In this document: positions 44,701 through 58,200 of the stretch, one piece after another
How positions within the stretch are numbered: position 1 is the stretch's first letter
How the letters are laid out: the number at the start of each line of letters is the position of its first letter
Source of the DNA: Puffinus mauretanicus
Taxonomy: Eukaryota; Chordata; Aves; Procellariiformes; Procellariidae
Direction: 5' to 3'
Assembly: GCA_023333565.1 (NCBI GenBank)
Contig: JAJKFH010003627.1
Span: 8,847,501-8,911,500 of the forward strand
Length of the DNA: 64,000 nt
Notes under the pieces: generated by a model
Told to the model about the DNA's origin: nothing
The model's database searches: none
The model's input: only the letters and a program-made list of their open reading frames with translations
Position numbers and translations under genes: made by a program

Positions 44701-47700
44701 CGCCAGGACCACGTTATGGCTGTTGTAAGGGGAAGTTCTCTTTTGCCACCCCTCACTGGGTAAGCAGAGGTGCTCTGTGCAACCAAACTTGTGGGCAAGT
44801 TGTCCTGGAAATCCTTCAGCTGACGCATTGTCCTGAGCTGCAGCAGGATGGTAAGAAAGAGGCAATGCTTCTGCCACCTGTGTTCCCACGGACAGGACTG
44901 TGCTGTCAGAGTGCTCATTTAGGCATTTTAAGCAGAGCGTTGTGAGCAGGATCCACATCTGGAGAAGGATTACATGAAGCGGTTGTGACGCTGGTGGTTT
45001 ATTCCTGCTACTACTGCAAAGAAGCCTTCTCCCGCCCTCGGACGCTGGCTGTGCTGGCAAGATGCTCCCTGTCCCTTCTGACTGCCTTGATCTTCTCTTC
45101 CTGTGCACACCGAGCCATTACTGCCTCGTTTCCTACTCCTGTATGCCAGATTATTCACATTCACAAAGCTCCTGCCCTGAGTCCTGAAGCTACACCTCAG
45201 CATCACAAGCAGAAAACTCCAGCTCTTCTCTCATGAATCTGCACCTCCAGACAGCAACAGAGCAGCTCGGAGCATTCACTGCCACCTCCACCTTCTTGTC
45301 CCCGCACATCACTACCACCACTGCTCCTGTGACCTGGCAGACTGGCTCTGCCCTCTCCCACCTCCGCTGCTTGCATCGAGCAGGTGGCTGGTACAGCTTA
45401 GAATCATAGAATCATTTAGGTTGGGAAAGACCCTTAAGATTATTGAGTCCAATTGTTTGCTTCCACTTGTGCAAACAAATGGGCTGCTTGTCTGAGCCCA
45501 CGGCTGGAGTAATGAACTTCTGGGAGCTCCACCAGGAATGTCCCAGGAGGCACCAGAGCCCTTCTTGCTGTTTGGGGATCAGGCTGGGATTTCCTTTGCT
45601 TCGGGTCTCTCTATGATTAGTAGATATTTGCTCTTTTCAGCGGAGAGAGAAACAGCAGGAGGAGAGTCGCTCCACAAGCAGATGCACTGTTATGGCTGTC
45701 TATCCCAGAGAGGTGGTAGTGGGTCTGATGTGTGATTGTTTGGTCACAGTTATTAGATCAAAATTTATCATCAGTTAAAGCCACCTTTCAGGGTTATGCA
45801 AATGCAGCAGCCCCAAACCACCCATCCTTTTTTTCCTTACGACTCCACAAGGAAGCACAAAACATCCTCTGTCCCTTCAAGAGAAGCCAAGTAGAATAAT
45901 TTAAGATTAAGAAAATGTTTCAGAGACCAACCCAGGAGGAAGGTAAGCTCCCCATCTGTAATCAATTACAATCGGGGAATGCCTCAGCTTCAGAGCACAT
46001 TAGTCTTATCAAGTATATTGCAATATCTTAAAATACAGGAAGATAAAATCAGAGAGAGTGAAGTCAATGAGGAATGCATTCAAGAAAAACAGCAAGTTGT
46101 AAAGCAGAAGGTTTCTCAGTTCTGTTACATCCTCCATATTTCTGCAAGTCAGCAGCATTTCTCCCTGAAAACCTGCACAGCAACCACAGCAGCAGCAAGA
46201 AGTGCTACTTCACTGGTAACAGTCGGTTTCCAGTTTCCACTGGTGCTAATTGAGCTCTACCTTTAACCTGCACTGCACCGCACTTGTCTCTAGAGCTGCT
46301 TATTTTTCATGAAACACGTACTGAAACAAAAGGGAGGGTTGCGCACCCTCCTCTTTTCATGTTTAGGAAAGATTTACTCACAGCTCCTTTAAGCCCAGTT
46401 ATTCTTATACCAACTCGAAACTTTAAACAGCTCTTTTAGCTCCTGCTTATTCTTAATACATACAGAGAGAGCAATTGTATCTCTTCTCGGTCTTCATTTT
46501 ACCAAGCTAAACAAGCCATGTTTTCTTTTTCCTTCTACCAAAAGAGGCTGTTCATTTCCTCTATGAAACCTGGGAAATTTCCCAGAAGTGTCGTAGCTTC
46601 CTCTGTCCCTATTTACTCCAAATTTACTTCTCGGGAAGCAGAAAAAGGGCTCACCATTGCCTCATGCAGAGGCAATTCCCTGTCTCTATAAGAAGTCCTT
46701 TCCTCAAGTCTTTCCAGAGCTGTATTTGCCTTTTTTTTCACAGTAACAGCCCGGCACTCTCATTTATCCTGTGATTTATTCATACCTATCTAAGCATTTT
46801 CCTCCTCTACCATTGCCAAATAATGCTTTCCCAGCTTAATGTCAAAATTTCTGTAATTGCCCCAAACAGCATGACCTTCCATTCATACTCTTAGGTTTCA
46901 TGCCACCCAGTTAACTCCTGTTCTCCAGGTGCTCATGGTCTTCCTGGATGGTATTTTGATCCTCCTTTGTATTGACCACACCTGGTTTTGTATCATCACA
47001 AATTCCACTTGCACACCATTGCCTTCTGTGCCAAAAATCATTAAAGCAAACACTAAACATGACCTCCTGTGGGGGAACTCCCAGCTGTCCATTCAGTGCT
47101 GCTCTTTGTGTTCTCCTTTAGAGAGACTATTCACATACAGGTGTTGCACCAAACCGTAGCTTCTGAAGCTTAACTAATAATATCTCACACGACACAGTAC
47201 CACACGCTTAACTGCACTTCAGACAGACTGAGCTACTACACTTCCTCTGTCCCCAGAATGAATTTTCTTTTAAATCAAATAAAGATATTAAATGAGTTTT
47301 TGTAACCTGCCTTTGGTAAATCCATATTGTGTTTACTTTCAGGATTTAATTATTCTTTCATTTAAACTCTGCTCTGAAGTTCTGAATAGTACCTCTGAGG
47401 TCAGATTAAGAGGTCTGAATTTGACAGGATTATTTTCCTTGCCTTGCTCCCATCCCCCCAAAAAAGAAAGGGAAAAGAGGTGTTATGTCCACTACAATCT
47501 AATCCTGTGGAACCATGTGTAACCTGATAGATTTATTGAGGACCTTTTCCTCTGCACTTGAAGCTTAATTAGCTCAATAGTACAGCGGTTGGAACAGAGA
47601 TCTCTCAGGCTCTCACACCTAGTGCATTAGTTCCAACGGCTTTTGCCTTTCACTGCTGACCCCGTCATTTTCTGTTTCTATGAACTTCTCACTGTAAGCC

Positions 47701-50700
47701 ACCCTTTCCCGCACATTCATCATATCATCCTTATGGAGGTAATATATTCATTCACGTGGTTCCCACTTTGGCTCTTTAATCCCTACGCCTTCTGCTTCCT
47801 TCACCTCCCTGGATGCCACAGCCCTCGTAATTCTTTCCTTGTTTCCATATTATTTGTTTGGCAGTGGGACTGTGCAGTGTTTGTTTTATTTTCCTTTGCA
47901 AGATCTAATTCAACTTGACTTCTGCCAGTTTCCACTTTATCTCTGTCCTTTCCAACCATCAGGGTGAAGTCTCCTGATGCTCTCCCCGACTCCTCTGTTA
48001 CTTCTAACACCACTTTAAAGCAGTCATTTATGAAGTTATGTCTACTGCCTTTTTCTGCCGGTTCCTCCCTTGATGCAAACATGAATTGCAGATAATTTTT
48101 GCACTTTTCACAAAAGAAGTTTCAAGTCTACAATGAGTCCATGAGCTTTTCAGTGCATCTGCTTTTGGTAGCCCATTCTCCTAGGCTAGGCCTAAATTCA
48201 GAGAGGTCAGAGTCTGCACACACATCCCAGTTCCACTGAGCGCCCTGCCAGCACTGCTGCGTGCCACCCCACAGTCTAGATACAGCCCTGCTTACCAAGC
48301 TCCCCCCTTTTGGAAGCAAAATCTGAGTTATAACATCCCTTCTGCTGCCTTTCCATTTAATTTAACCATGAAGGCACTTGATCAAAGGCTATTTCCTAAA
48401 ATGTCCCTCTGCAAGGGGGGGGGACTGCAAGGGCAGGGGGCTGCTAAAAACAGTTTTGAATGGTCATCAGCTCTTCTTGTGCTCTCATGGTTGGTGAGAA
48501 GAGCTGTGCTAGCTATTGCATCTAGGAATACCTGGGCTTTCCCCTTGACAGTAATACTGGCTCCTACTGTACATCACGACAGTGCAATTTCTGGTGGTAC
48601 CTAGCACCCCTACAGACATCTGTGTTCAATGTTGGGGTCAGCAGCTGGGCTCTAGCACACCCCTGTAGATTTTTTACTGTCTTTTCCTACAGAGATCTTG
48701 TCCAAACCCTAATTCTGTTTTTGTCCATCCTCCAGCCTTCCTTTCCTTGCTGTTATTAGTGCACACTGGTACCCCACGAGTGTTACCGTACTTCTGTCCT
48801 ACTGAACAAGGCAATACCTGTGCTCTGGTCGTGGCTGCTATTGCATCAATCTTTTCCAGATTTCTATTACATAGACACACAGTCCTTATGCACAGTAACA
48901 GCATGTGAGGCCTTCGTTCAGCCAAAACGCTGTCAAACAGGTGGCTTTTAAACAAAGACAAAAATGTATAAACCTCATCAGTCATCGCTGCCGGCCCCAA
49001 GAAAAAGCATTGCCCTTTCAGAGGTCCCCCTGCCCCAGCCCCTAACCCCCCCCTCCAAAGCTGACCTCCACTTCAGTCTGCACCATGCCTTGTACTCCAA
49101 TCGCAATTCATCAGCCAGGCTCGAATAGCTGTTTTCAGTCTATAAATCACCAGGCTAGACATCTGCCTGGCTTTCAAAGGAGTTTTGTTCTTCTTGTTGG
49201 CTACCACAAACTTTAAGGTACTTGGAGGCCTGAAGCAGCCCAACTGCCCCCTCCCAAGCAACTTGCGTTGATTTAAAATGCAAAGGACGGCTTCACAGAG
49301 AGAGCCCAGATGATGATAAAGCACTATTGTTTGTGCCTTTATGGGCCAAGACTCCAAACTTGATGTTTCTGGATTATTCTGAGAGGTAGCTGCTGGCAGG
49401 GAGAGACAGAGACAAAGCTGTGTGTCACTGCGTGCTGCAGGCCACCTCCCCTGGCCCTTGTGACAGCCCTTACACAGGCTGAATAAGAAGTGTTACAAGA
49501 TGGTGTCCTCCAGCATCCCACAAAGACCTGCTGGGGAAGCGGAGCCAACGATCAGAAAGCAGCCATCAAAGGCAGCTGCACCACCTCCCCCTCGGGTCAG
49601 GCAGCGAGTCACTGAAGTGCCGGGCACAGCTGTATCAAAGGAGCTGACACCTCCAACAACATCGGTGCTGGCGCTTGATCTGCTTCTACAGTGAAAAGGA
49701 GACCAGTCAGCAGCGACACAAATGCTGCAGATGGGCTCTGGATGGATAAGGGTGGCCTTTAACCACGCATTCTCCATTTTTACCAACCGCAAGTGCATGA
49801 GGCAGTCTGCAGCCAGCTGCTGAGAAGACTGCTCGGGGTGCTCCCTGTGCGGCATCTGAGGTGACTCCTTGCTCATGCAAGAAATGACCAGGAGACTGAA
49901 GCTCACCTCTGGCTCACAAGGCCGGGGAAGGCAGTGTGCTGCCAGGCTCAGGGCAGAGCACACGAGGAGGGATGCTGGGAGCCAGCCTTGTGCCTCGTTC
50001 CCATGATTTAGCACAGCCTCCTGCCCCCTCAGTTTCATCAACTCCTTTCAGATATGTTTTTACTATTCTAAACACTGTCACTTTCCCATCCTGAAATAAT
50101 TTCTGCCTGAAACACTAGCCTGTTTTGCCATTAGCAATGAAGGTCTATCATAACCCTTATAGGCAGGTTCATTCATTTTTTTACCTGGAAAAGCCTTCAC
50201 TGTATTTTAAAATTATTCCCTTTTTCCTCACCTCCGTTTCCATGTTTCCTTCGCTATATTCCCAGTGGATCTGACACTTCTACCTTAATAGAAGACAGTG
50301 ATAAAATAGAAGACCTGTGATAAAAATACACTTTTATGGAGTACTTAGGCATGAAGCATTACAGGACCTGAGCAAGAAATAAAAATACAATAAACTATAT
50401 CAAAATTCAGCTCCGATGGACTCATTGCCACGAAAACGGAAACAAATGAGCAGACACCTTGGCAAGGACTCAATCATTTTCTGTACAGCATTCATGGAAG
50501 CAGCCAAGGGTCGAAAGCTGTTGCAAAGTTATTGGGAATAGGGAAAATAGTAACTGAAGGGAGATGACACACTTGAACATTCTGCATTTTCTAAGTTAAA
50601 ACAAAGAGACAGGATCAGAGCTGAAAAATCACGTGTGAGAATTTACACAACAGCACGGGGTCTACTGGGCAGCAGTCTCCCAGTAACAGACCAGAGAACA

Positions 50701-53700
50701 GCTGAGTGTCTTCATACCACCCAGAAAACCCCTGCTGAAGTGCAGGCCAGCGACCCTGCTCCCCTGGCCATGATGGGGAAGAAAAGGAGAGACAAGGGGG
50801 GAAGGTGCTGGGCAGCGGAGCTGGGATCAAGCGGCAGTTTTGCGCTGCAAGCACTCATCTTCCAGCTCACAGCCTGAAACTGAAAGCACTGCACCAGTGT
50901 GCTACCAGCTCTCCAGTGCACGCTTATGAACAGAAAAGGGTCTTCTCCACCAAGTCTGCCTGGACGTACCCTGGCTGGAGCACACCGAGCTACCCAGGAA
51001 AGAGGGCGAGGAAGCCATCCAGGACTAAACTGGAGAAATTTACTCCCATGAGCACTTACAAGCACAGGAGAATCCGTATGTGTTTTGCAGCCATCCTACT
51101 GACCAGGGTCCCAAGAGCATAAACTCCCCGTGACTGGTAACACCAATGAAGCCCCAGAGCATCTGCCCCTTCGCAGAGCCTTTTCCTCTGGGGCAGGAAA
51201 CGCCTGCCCAGCCCCCGGCAGTCTGAGATGCTGGAAGAGGCAGTGGAGGCAGCTGCCTCCTGCGGTAGCAGTTGCAGCACAATCTTGGACCTTGAGGGCT
51301 TTTACTCCTGCAGGGAAAGTAAAGACTACGCAAAACTATACACTCGGGCTGCCTGTTTCGCCTCTTGGAAATTCGGCTGCCAGTCTCACAGAGCAACAGG
51401 AAAAATCACATTCATTTCCACAGAGATTTTATCACCTCAGTCTTGGCATGGGAGAGGCATCTCCGCCCAGCTGTGAGCAAGCCAGCGCATTTTGCTGGCT
51501 TTTTTTTATGTAATCAGAACAAATTCCTTGGAGATGAGTCACAGGGTTTCAAGGGTGTCCAGAGAGATGTCAAGCAGGCCTCAAGTGTAAATCAGTGACA
51601 CACCTTGCTGAGAGGACGCATGCTCGCCGGCAGGCCCATTCCCCCTGTGGACACCAGGCAAGGGAAGGGGCTCCATGGATGTTCCTAGGGACGCCCCCAT
51701 GAGCCACACACACACGTGTGGCACCTCCAGACCCAGGACACTGCTGGTGTTTACATTTCCTCTATAAAGACAGTGATGGTTTCAGGGTGGAGCTGGAGTG
51801 CGTCCCTGCAGCTGCTCTCCAGGCTTAAACACTGAAGATTTTCGGTCATCTGGGCTGGAGGAGCCCAGCAGACACAAAAAAGATTTGAACTTCAGAAACA
51901 GAAGTTCTGTCTCACCAAAGCCTGGTCAAACTGCAAGGGGCTCCTGCCTGAGATGTTCATTATGGTGGAAGAGCTGCATCCCATGGCAATTGTTTCAGTG
52001 CTGTGATGTTGCTACGTTAAGCAAACCTTTTCCACTCCTCTAGCCAGGAATGAGTATTCCAGCCTGCATGGGTCTGCAGGCCAGACAGAGGACAAAGATG
52101 ATACTTGCATAATTTCAAGGCACAGCTTGCTTTAGTGGCTCCTTTAGAGGCTGAAATGTAGAGGAGGACCAGGAAGAACTAGACCTGGACACAATCCCAG
52201 AGGCCCAAAGTAACACTGAGGAAAATGCTGTGGATGCTCTTGGGCCTTTGGGTGCCAGAGCAGAAGGAACAGACAAAAACCTTGGTGGAGCTTGGCTCTG
52301 GATCAGTCTTCTTTCACTAGTGCCAAGGGCAATGTTTGGCACAAGGTGCTAATGCAGGGCAGCCTCCTGATCTGCAAACCACATGCAGGTCTCTCTTCAA
52401 GCAGAGTGTGCAGGGTGCTTCCAGTGTAGACTGGGGCAAATCTCCATTTTTGTTTTCTTTGAGGGCAACTGCAGAAGACACAACCCAACTATCATGCCCT
52501 TCACCTTTCAACTTCACCCTCAGGTGACTAACAATTACCAGCTACCATTAATATTAAATGGGAAAGAAAGAAATGCAATCCTCTCTCTGCTCTTCACATT
52601 CCACAATATCACAAACCATTTGTCATATTGGGAGGGGCAGAGGCAGGAGGAGCATTAATTATTGATACTCGGGAACAGATGGCTTTTCTAGTACCAGGGC
52701 AGCGAAATGTAAGAGGACCTGTGGGTGAGGATGTGAGGATTAGATGGGCATACACGTATCAGATAACCAGCCTTCAAGTGGAACAGGAACCTTCCTCCTA
52801 GAACCAGCTCCGCTGGCCTGCAGAGTTCTCATCAACAGCCCTGGCTGCAGAAACAAATCCACTGACATCTGAATTAGTGAGGCTTCACCAGAACCTTTCA
52901 ATGCTCCCTCACCTCTGTGCAGAACATCCTGGACACGATGACTGACAGCTTCCAGACAGCAGAAGCCTGACAAACCAGGCACCAACTGGTCTCTCTAGGA
53001 GACCCTAATGGCTGCATTTTACATGCTCATCCTCAGCTACCACCCTGTGGCATGCAAGGTTTATTCCCGAGACCACATATGGTGTCCAAGAGTGACTCCC
53101 TCCTGTCTTCCACTGGCTTCTGCATCCCACTCAGGGTGCTGGCCTCCAGAATCAAAGATGCAAGTGATCTGGACCAGTGACTTCAACCAAAGACTCTGTC
53201 ATCCAACTCTTTTTGCCAACTTTTCCCATTGATCCATGTAAGGATCAAGAGCAAGATGACTTCATTTTTGTCAGCTCCTGTATAGGTATCCTTGAGATCA
53301 GAGACACCTACCATGTTGCAAAACAGGCTTGGCACAGGACACCCGCTGTGAGTGTCCCCATGTCCAAGAGCAGACTGTGGGACTGACAACTTATGAAACA
53401 GGAGGAACAACTGGGCAAGAGCGATTCTCCACCAAAGGCAGCCAATTCACCAGAGTGGACACAGTGGCACTGCAGAGACAAAAGCTTTTCCTGAAACTTT
53501 CATTAACAGTCTTCGTACCCACTGCTGGAGCCAGGCATCTGCATCCATTTTCACTCTGCTGGAATCATGTCTTTGCTGGAAGACTAAGGAGCTAGCTGTA
53601 CTAACTCGGACCTGGGCCTGAGTAGCCCAGGGTCCTGTCTCAGGCAGTGGTTATAAGCAGACACCCAGGGAAGAGTCAGAACTGGGCAAGCCAATGGTGA

Positions 53701-55253
53701 TACCTCCTCTACTACTGCAAGAATGATATTGCTCAGCTATTTTCCGCTCGGAGATTTCGCAAGCCAGATACCACCTCTGTACATAGTGAGTCAATTCAGT
53801 TTTCCTCTCTGGACGTATCCCTTAAATCCTGTAAATGGGCACTCACTTTCCCAGCCAGGACAGATTAAATCCATGGTTATTCCATTGCGCAAGGCAGACT
53901 TTCTTCCTACCTCCACAGGCCCAGAAGGTACCTCAGGACAACAATGTCCAGTCCCTTGATATATTGGGGACCTCCTCACAGTCTTTTCCCAAACTTAGTT
54001 TGTTCTCTTGGCCTCTGCTGAGAGGTTGTTCCAAAGCCTCATTACTTTGATAATTAGAACGCTCTTCTCATTTCTCAAGCTGACTAATCACTGATTTCTA
54101 ATTCCTCTCAGTCTGCCTAGGGTCATGCAGCCTGCAGCCTGTGAAAGTCCTAAGACACGTACAATCTTGTGATTTGGAAAAACACAACTTTCCAGCTTCC
54201 CTCCCAGCATGGATCAATGGCAAAGTGCTTGAGGTGAACAAATGCCAAGTGCCAGGAGACAGCTACTGTCCGTGAATAATACAACTTTGCACAACGTGGA
54301 GTAGGATGGAGAAAGTTTCCCTACCTAGGAGCCAGTAGGAAGGGGGAAGCAATCTTAGAAAGACCTGGGCAACATCTGTGCTGGGAAAGATCGAGCTCTA
54401 CCAAAAAAGCAGCAAACCTTCCCGCTATAGAAGCTTTGACCAGTGTCCGAGTTTGCTCTAGTTTGGTACAGGAGATGGAGAGACCTGAAAGAGTGTCTTT
54501 GTACTGCTGCATTATATCAACACGAGGCTTTTGTTCCTCTAAAGATGCTGTCCATCTCACTGTGATAGTACCAGAAAATGTTTCTAATGTAGTTCTAGCT
54601 TTAAAGAGCAGACTCCACAGAGCCATGATGTGTTTACACTAGCTAACTGCTGCTGAACAGTCAGCTGAGAGCTAACATGCACGGGCTAATCTCACCTCCC
54701 CCACATTTCACAGGGGCTGAGGAGGGGATCATCTAGCAAAAGAAGCCTATGGATTAGAGAGCAATACAATGGATCAAAAAGCAGGAGGAGGCCACATCTT
54801 TTCAACCCCAGAGCAGAATTGATCCCTTTCACTCTACTTGAGTTAACATTTATGTGAATCTTTTCCCTGCTGCTTGAATGAATCGCATTATATACACATT
54901 CCAGAGAACTTTTCCCAGCAGAAATAACCGTTAACACACATTGCGTTTGGGAGAATGTCTAGAATTTTACAGGCAAATGCATGGGTGGAGCTGTGTTTTG
55001 ACCCATACAGGAAAGCTGTAAGTTGACATCACCATCCCAGTCAGGCTCTGGAGTCAGGGCGGTCGGCGGCCTTGGGAGGAAGATGTGCTCGGCAGGAGCT
55101 CCCTACCTCTTTGATGGCAGACATCTTGATGTTCTCATAGTAGTGCAGCGGTGCATTGGGTGAACTCATGTCATAGCCAAACCCAGCTACCGCCACCTCA
55201 TCACAGTTGTGGAGCGCCATGGTTATTGCTACGCTTCCCAAGGTGGGGATGTT
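41653..55253 (-). CDS. ST3GAL3: ST3GAL3, alpha-2,3-sialyltransferase 3 (last two coding exons)
   Basis: ST3Gal-III is a type II Golgi membrane enzyme (GT29 family) that transfers sialic acid from CMP-Neu5Ac to the 3-position of terminal galactose, mainly on Gal-beta-1,3/4-GlcNAc glycans. Exons 55107-55253 and 41653-41742 encode the C-terminal 78 of about 375 residues. The first holds the end of sialylmotif S (PTLGSVAITMALHNCDEV, AVAGFGYD) and motif III (HYYE). The second holds motif VS as H-x4-E within THNIQREKEF and ends VITDLTSGI. The match to mammalian ST3GAL3 is nearly complete. Both exons are phase 0, separated by a 13.4 kb intron. The catalytic N-terminal half, the motif L exon and the membrane anchor lie beyond 64,000. 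No premature stop is seen. Confidence 0.96.
45400..45455 (-). mobile_element. CR1 LINE, 3' end, 5'-truncated
   Basis: Read on the minus strand the stretch ends GGTCTTTCCCAACCTAAATG followed by ATTCTATGATTCT, the typical 3' end of avian CR1 with its octamer-type tail. The 5' limit is unclear because the copy loses resemblance within about 60 bp. Confidence 0.8.
46440..47560 (-). mobile_element. Ancient CR1-like LINE remnant
   Basis: The plus strand shows, in order, several blocks I recognise from the antisense of old sauropsid CR1 elements: GCTAAACAAGCC (near 46,505), TTTGTATCATCACAAATTCC (near 46,986), a TTTGGTAAATCCATATTG block (near 47,313), AGGTCTGAATTTGACAGG (near 47,411) and AATCCTGTGGAACC (near 47,500). 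It is heavily decayed with no open frame. It may extend further toward 48,350. Confidence 0.6.
53985..54130 (-). mobile_element. Possible CR1-like remnant, 3' region
   Basis: The plus strand reads GAGAGGTTGTTCCAAAGCCT then CATTACTTTGATAATTAGAA, resembling the antisense of the CR1 3' part (TGTTCCAATGCCTAATTACTCTG type). Diverged; boundaries approximate. Confidence 0.4.
55107..55253 (-). CDS. ST3GAL3: ST3GAL3 penultimate coding exon (sialylmotif S and III)
   Basis: 49 codons from NIPTLGSVAITMALHNCDEV to ENIKMSAIKE. Acceptor is CTCCTCTCAG and donor GTAGGG. The cysteine in HNCDEV is the motif S cysteine that forms the conserved disulphide in GT29 enzymes. Confidence 0.96.
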
Positions 55254-58200
55254 CTGAGAGGAGAGAAAGCAGGAATGGAAGTCATTAGCAGGTTGCCATT
55301 TCTATTATCAAAGATTTCCTCTCACTGTCTCTGCTCACAGGGGCACTGCTGCTACTAAGCAGAAAATCAGGAACAGGGTGTTTGGCTATATCTGCACATC
55401 AGCTGCCCAATGCCAGCTTGCGGGGTCAATAGCCTCCCGACTTGTAAAGAAAATCATATGTTAGCCAGCTTCCTGCAAAACATCTAGCACAAAAGTAGCG
55501 GCTCTTGTTTGAGGCTCTATGGCTCTCCAGGGGAGTATTGCAGGGCAGAGGGATTAATGCAACTGGTCAGACTCTCCTTCCACAACTTTGCTGTCCTGAG
55601 AATGGGGCAGCAGACGAGCTGGAGGATGAATCACAGTGGATACATTAGTTTTCTGAAATTAAAACAGACGTAGATACCGGATTACTATTCTGTGCACATT
55701 ATTCGCTTCCAGCTAGGCTAAGGAGGAATACTTATCCCAAACGGGCCACCACACAGGAGCAGAAGTGAGGAACAGTACGAACTCTTTATTTTACTGATGG
55801 CAAAAGCAGTTTAAGGAGGCTGTTAAACAGCTCTGGGAGATGGAGAGATCAGGCAGACCCAGTCAGCAGTGTGCACTGAGACCCCTTCCTTTGCTCAGGG
55901 GCACCCCCACAGGCAAAGGGCACCCAGCATACTGGGAAGACGAGGAGCAGTGGGAAGCCAAGCAGAGATGGGTGCTAGCACCCTGAGCAGGGACACCCCG
56001 ACTGTCCTCTCTCATCTGCTGACCTGCCTTTTGCACCAAAGTCCAGCCTCAGCCCTTCCCATTTCACCTGGCTTCGGCCGAGGCCCTGTGACAGCAATGC
56101 TGTACGGCTGCAACTCCTCTTGTGTGTTCAGATGAACATGACCACTGTGATAGACGAGTGTTTCCAGTGTAAAACCCTACCTCTCAGACTCTTCTAGCTC
56201 CCCTTTAGCCAGATGAATCCAGAGGTAGCTTTACCCCAGGGGCTAGGGAGAGGCTGAGAAATCCACCCACATATCTTATCTTCATTTGTAGAGCATCCAA
56301 CACCTGCTGTATCAAAAGTATCATGAATTCAGAGGACATGCTCAGACAGTCACCAAGGGTGACAGCCTCTTAACTGAGATGTAGAAACCAATTGCACGCT
56401 TATATTTTGCCTTTAAAATGGTTTACCCTGAACTGGTGAGCAATGCTATTGCATTTCACCTGATGTTCGTAACAGACTGGGAACACAATGTTTTGAGTTT
56501 CTGCCTCTGGTTCAAAGGAACCGACTTTTGGCAGCACACTACCTTGCTCACTTCTGATTGCCTGTCCCAAGATCAACATTTTCCAAGCAAAAAATGCCAC
56601 CCATACCCTAGCTGAGATGTGCAGAGCTGGGAGCACAACCCACGTGCTATGGAGAACTCCACTACAGTGCACTGGAATTACACTAATCTGAAGACAAATG
56701 TGCAAAAACTGCTTATGGCTAAATCAGTGAAACATTAAATTCAAACATTTGCAGTGCAACAGTAACAGTGCACATCTGAAATGAAAAGACCTTACTACAC
56801 CCTCCAGTGCCAGCTCTAGATGTTAGGAAAAACAGCAGAGTCATTTTGTTCTCACTGCTTAATTTCAATTGATACTCACCACAAACAATACTGGTTTTAT
56901 TCTGGTTACTTTAGTTAATTGTTAATTCACTGGTAGCCATAAAATATCAAGGAGGGCTTTAAAAAAAATTGGAAAAAGTTTATTAGGCAATGATAAGAAA
57001 ATTCCCCGAATTTCAAAATATGCAAGAACATCCTGTCTTCCCAGGCACAGCAGTTCAAATTCAGATATTCTCAGCTTTATGTTTTACATAGGAGATGACA
57101 TTCAGATGTCACTGGAATTGCATCAGCTGGTAGTGGACTTGCCACAAAACCCTTTCCCTCAGCTGAGCTGTAGTTACAGTGTCCAAAACATAGTGAGTAA
57201 ATGGTTAGGTCCTTGAGAACGTGTCGTCATTGGGAATAAGATGGCGTTAACACCACCCACACTTGCACTGGGCCCATTCCCACGGTACAGCTCAAGGGAG
57301 ACACAGGGTCTTTGCCTGGAGGGAATTTCACTGGCCAAGTTAACATTTAAGAGCTAACTTTCTAATGTGAGTCTTACAGACTACAGAGAATTAATCATGC
57401 TACCCAACCTTACGGGAGGATTGCCAAACCACCAAAACTTTCTTTCAAGCATATTCTTATTTCTGTTTGGAGAATAACAGATTACAGAAATCAAAAGTGA
57501 ACTTTCCTTTGGTCACCAAATATCTGCCTGACTTTCTTCTACATATAATACCTCCAATGGCCTTAATGGAAAAACAGTAGATAATTTTCTCATCTGCTTC
57601 TGTTCTTCAGTAGTTCCTAACACGCCAATATCTCAGTACTGCCTGCTCCTCTCTCAAAAATGATTAAAATACCAAAGACTATCAAAGACTTCCTAACCTC
57701 TTGGATTGTAGTAGATGTATCTGGTTTGGCCCCTACAACTATCAGAAAATCACAAGGTGTTCTTAGCAAAATAGTTTTGTATTGCCCTAAAATCACATTC
57801 AGAAACCGATGATCTGATGGCAGTTTTTAATTAAATTATGCCTTATTGATGTTAGCACCCTCCAATACCACAGTAGCTACAACCTAGTACGTGTGTCCCC
57901 CTTGAAGACAGAGATCTGCAGCCATTCACACCTTCACTGCTGAGATGCAGCCTCACGTCCCACTGCTGCAGTCAGAATCCTGTGGGCTAGGGAGGACCAC
58001 CTGGAAAATACTGTAAAAATTATTACCCCTGCTATTCACCGAGGGCAGTAACTGCTAGGGCAGCAGGGGCGTGCTTGCAGAGCCCACCCTTAGTAAATGG
58101 CGTGGGTAACAGCACCTGCTAAGAGATGAGCATGAGTACAAACTGTGTGTGCACCCACATGCGCCTGGTTCAAATATACATAACTGGGCATTTGCTCCGA

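Larger units (their letters stand above)
41743..55106 (-). other. ST3GAL3: ST3GAL3 last intron (13.4 kb)
   Basis: No exon of ST3GAL3 is missing between the two flanking exons, so this is intron. It contains a CR1 tail at 45.4 kb, a long ancient CR1-like remnant at about 46.4-47.6 kb, another possible one near 54.0 kb and a run of nine G at 48,416-48,424. Open frames of 120-220 codons here lack any family resemblance. Confidence 0.8.

Noticed and set aside
44569..45108. 179-codon open frame in the ST3GAL3 intron
   Set aside because: No similarity to any family I know and no promoter or splice signals; several equally long frames exist nearby on both strands.
47575..47645. tRNA-like stretch (TAGCTCAATAG... 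resembling an A box)
   Set aside because: No proper B box and no cloverleaf could be folded by eye; it borders the old CR1-like remnant.
51700..51722. CACACACACA / GTGTG run as a microsatellite or Z-DNA site
   Set aside because: Only about five dinucleotide units, too short to support.
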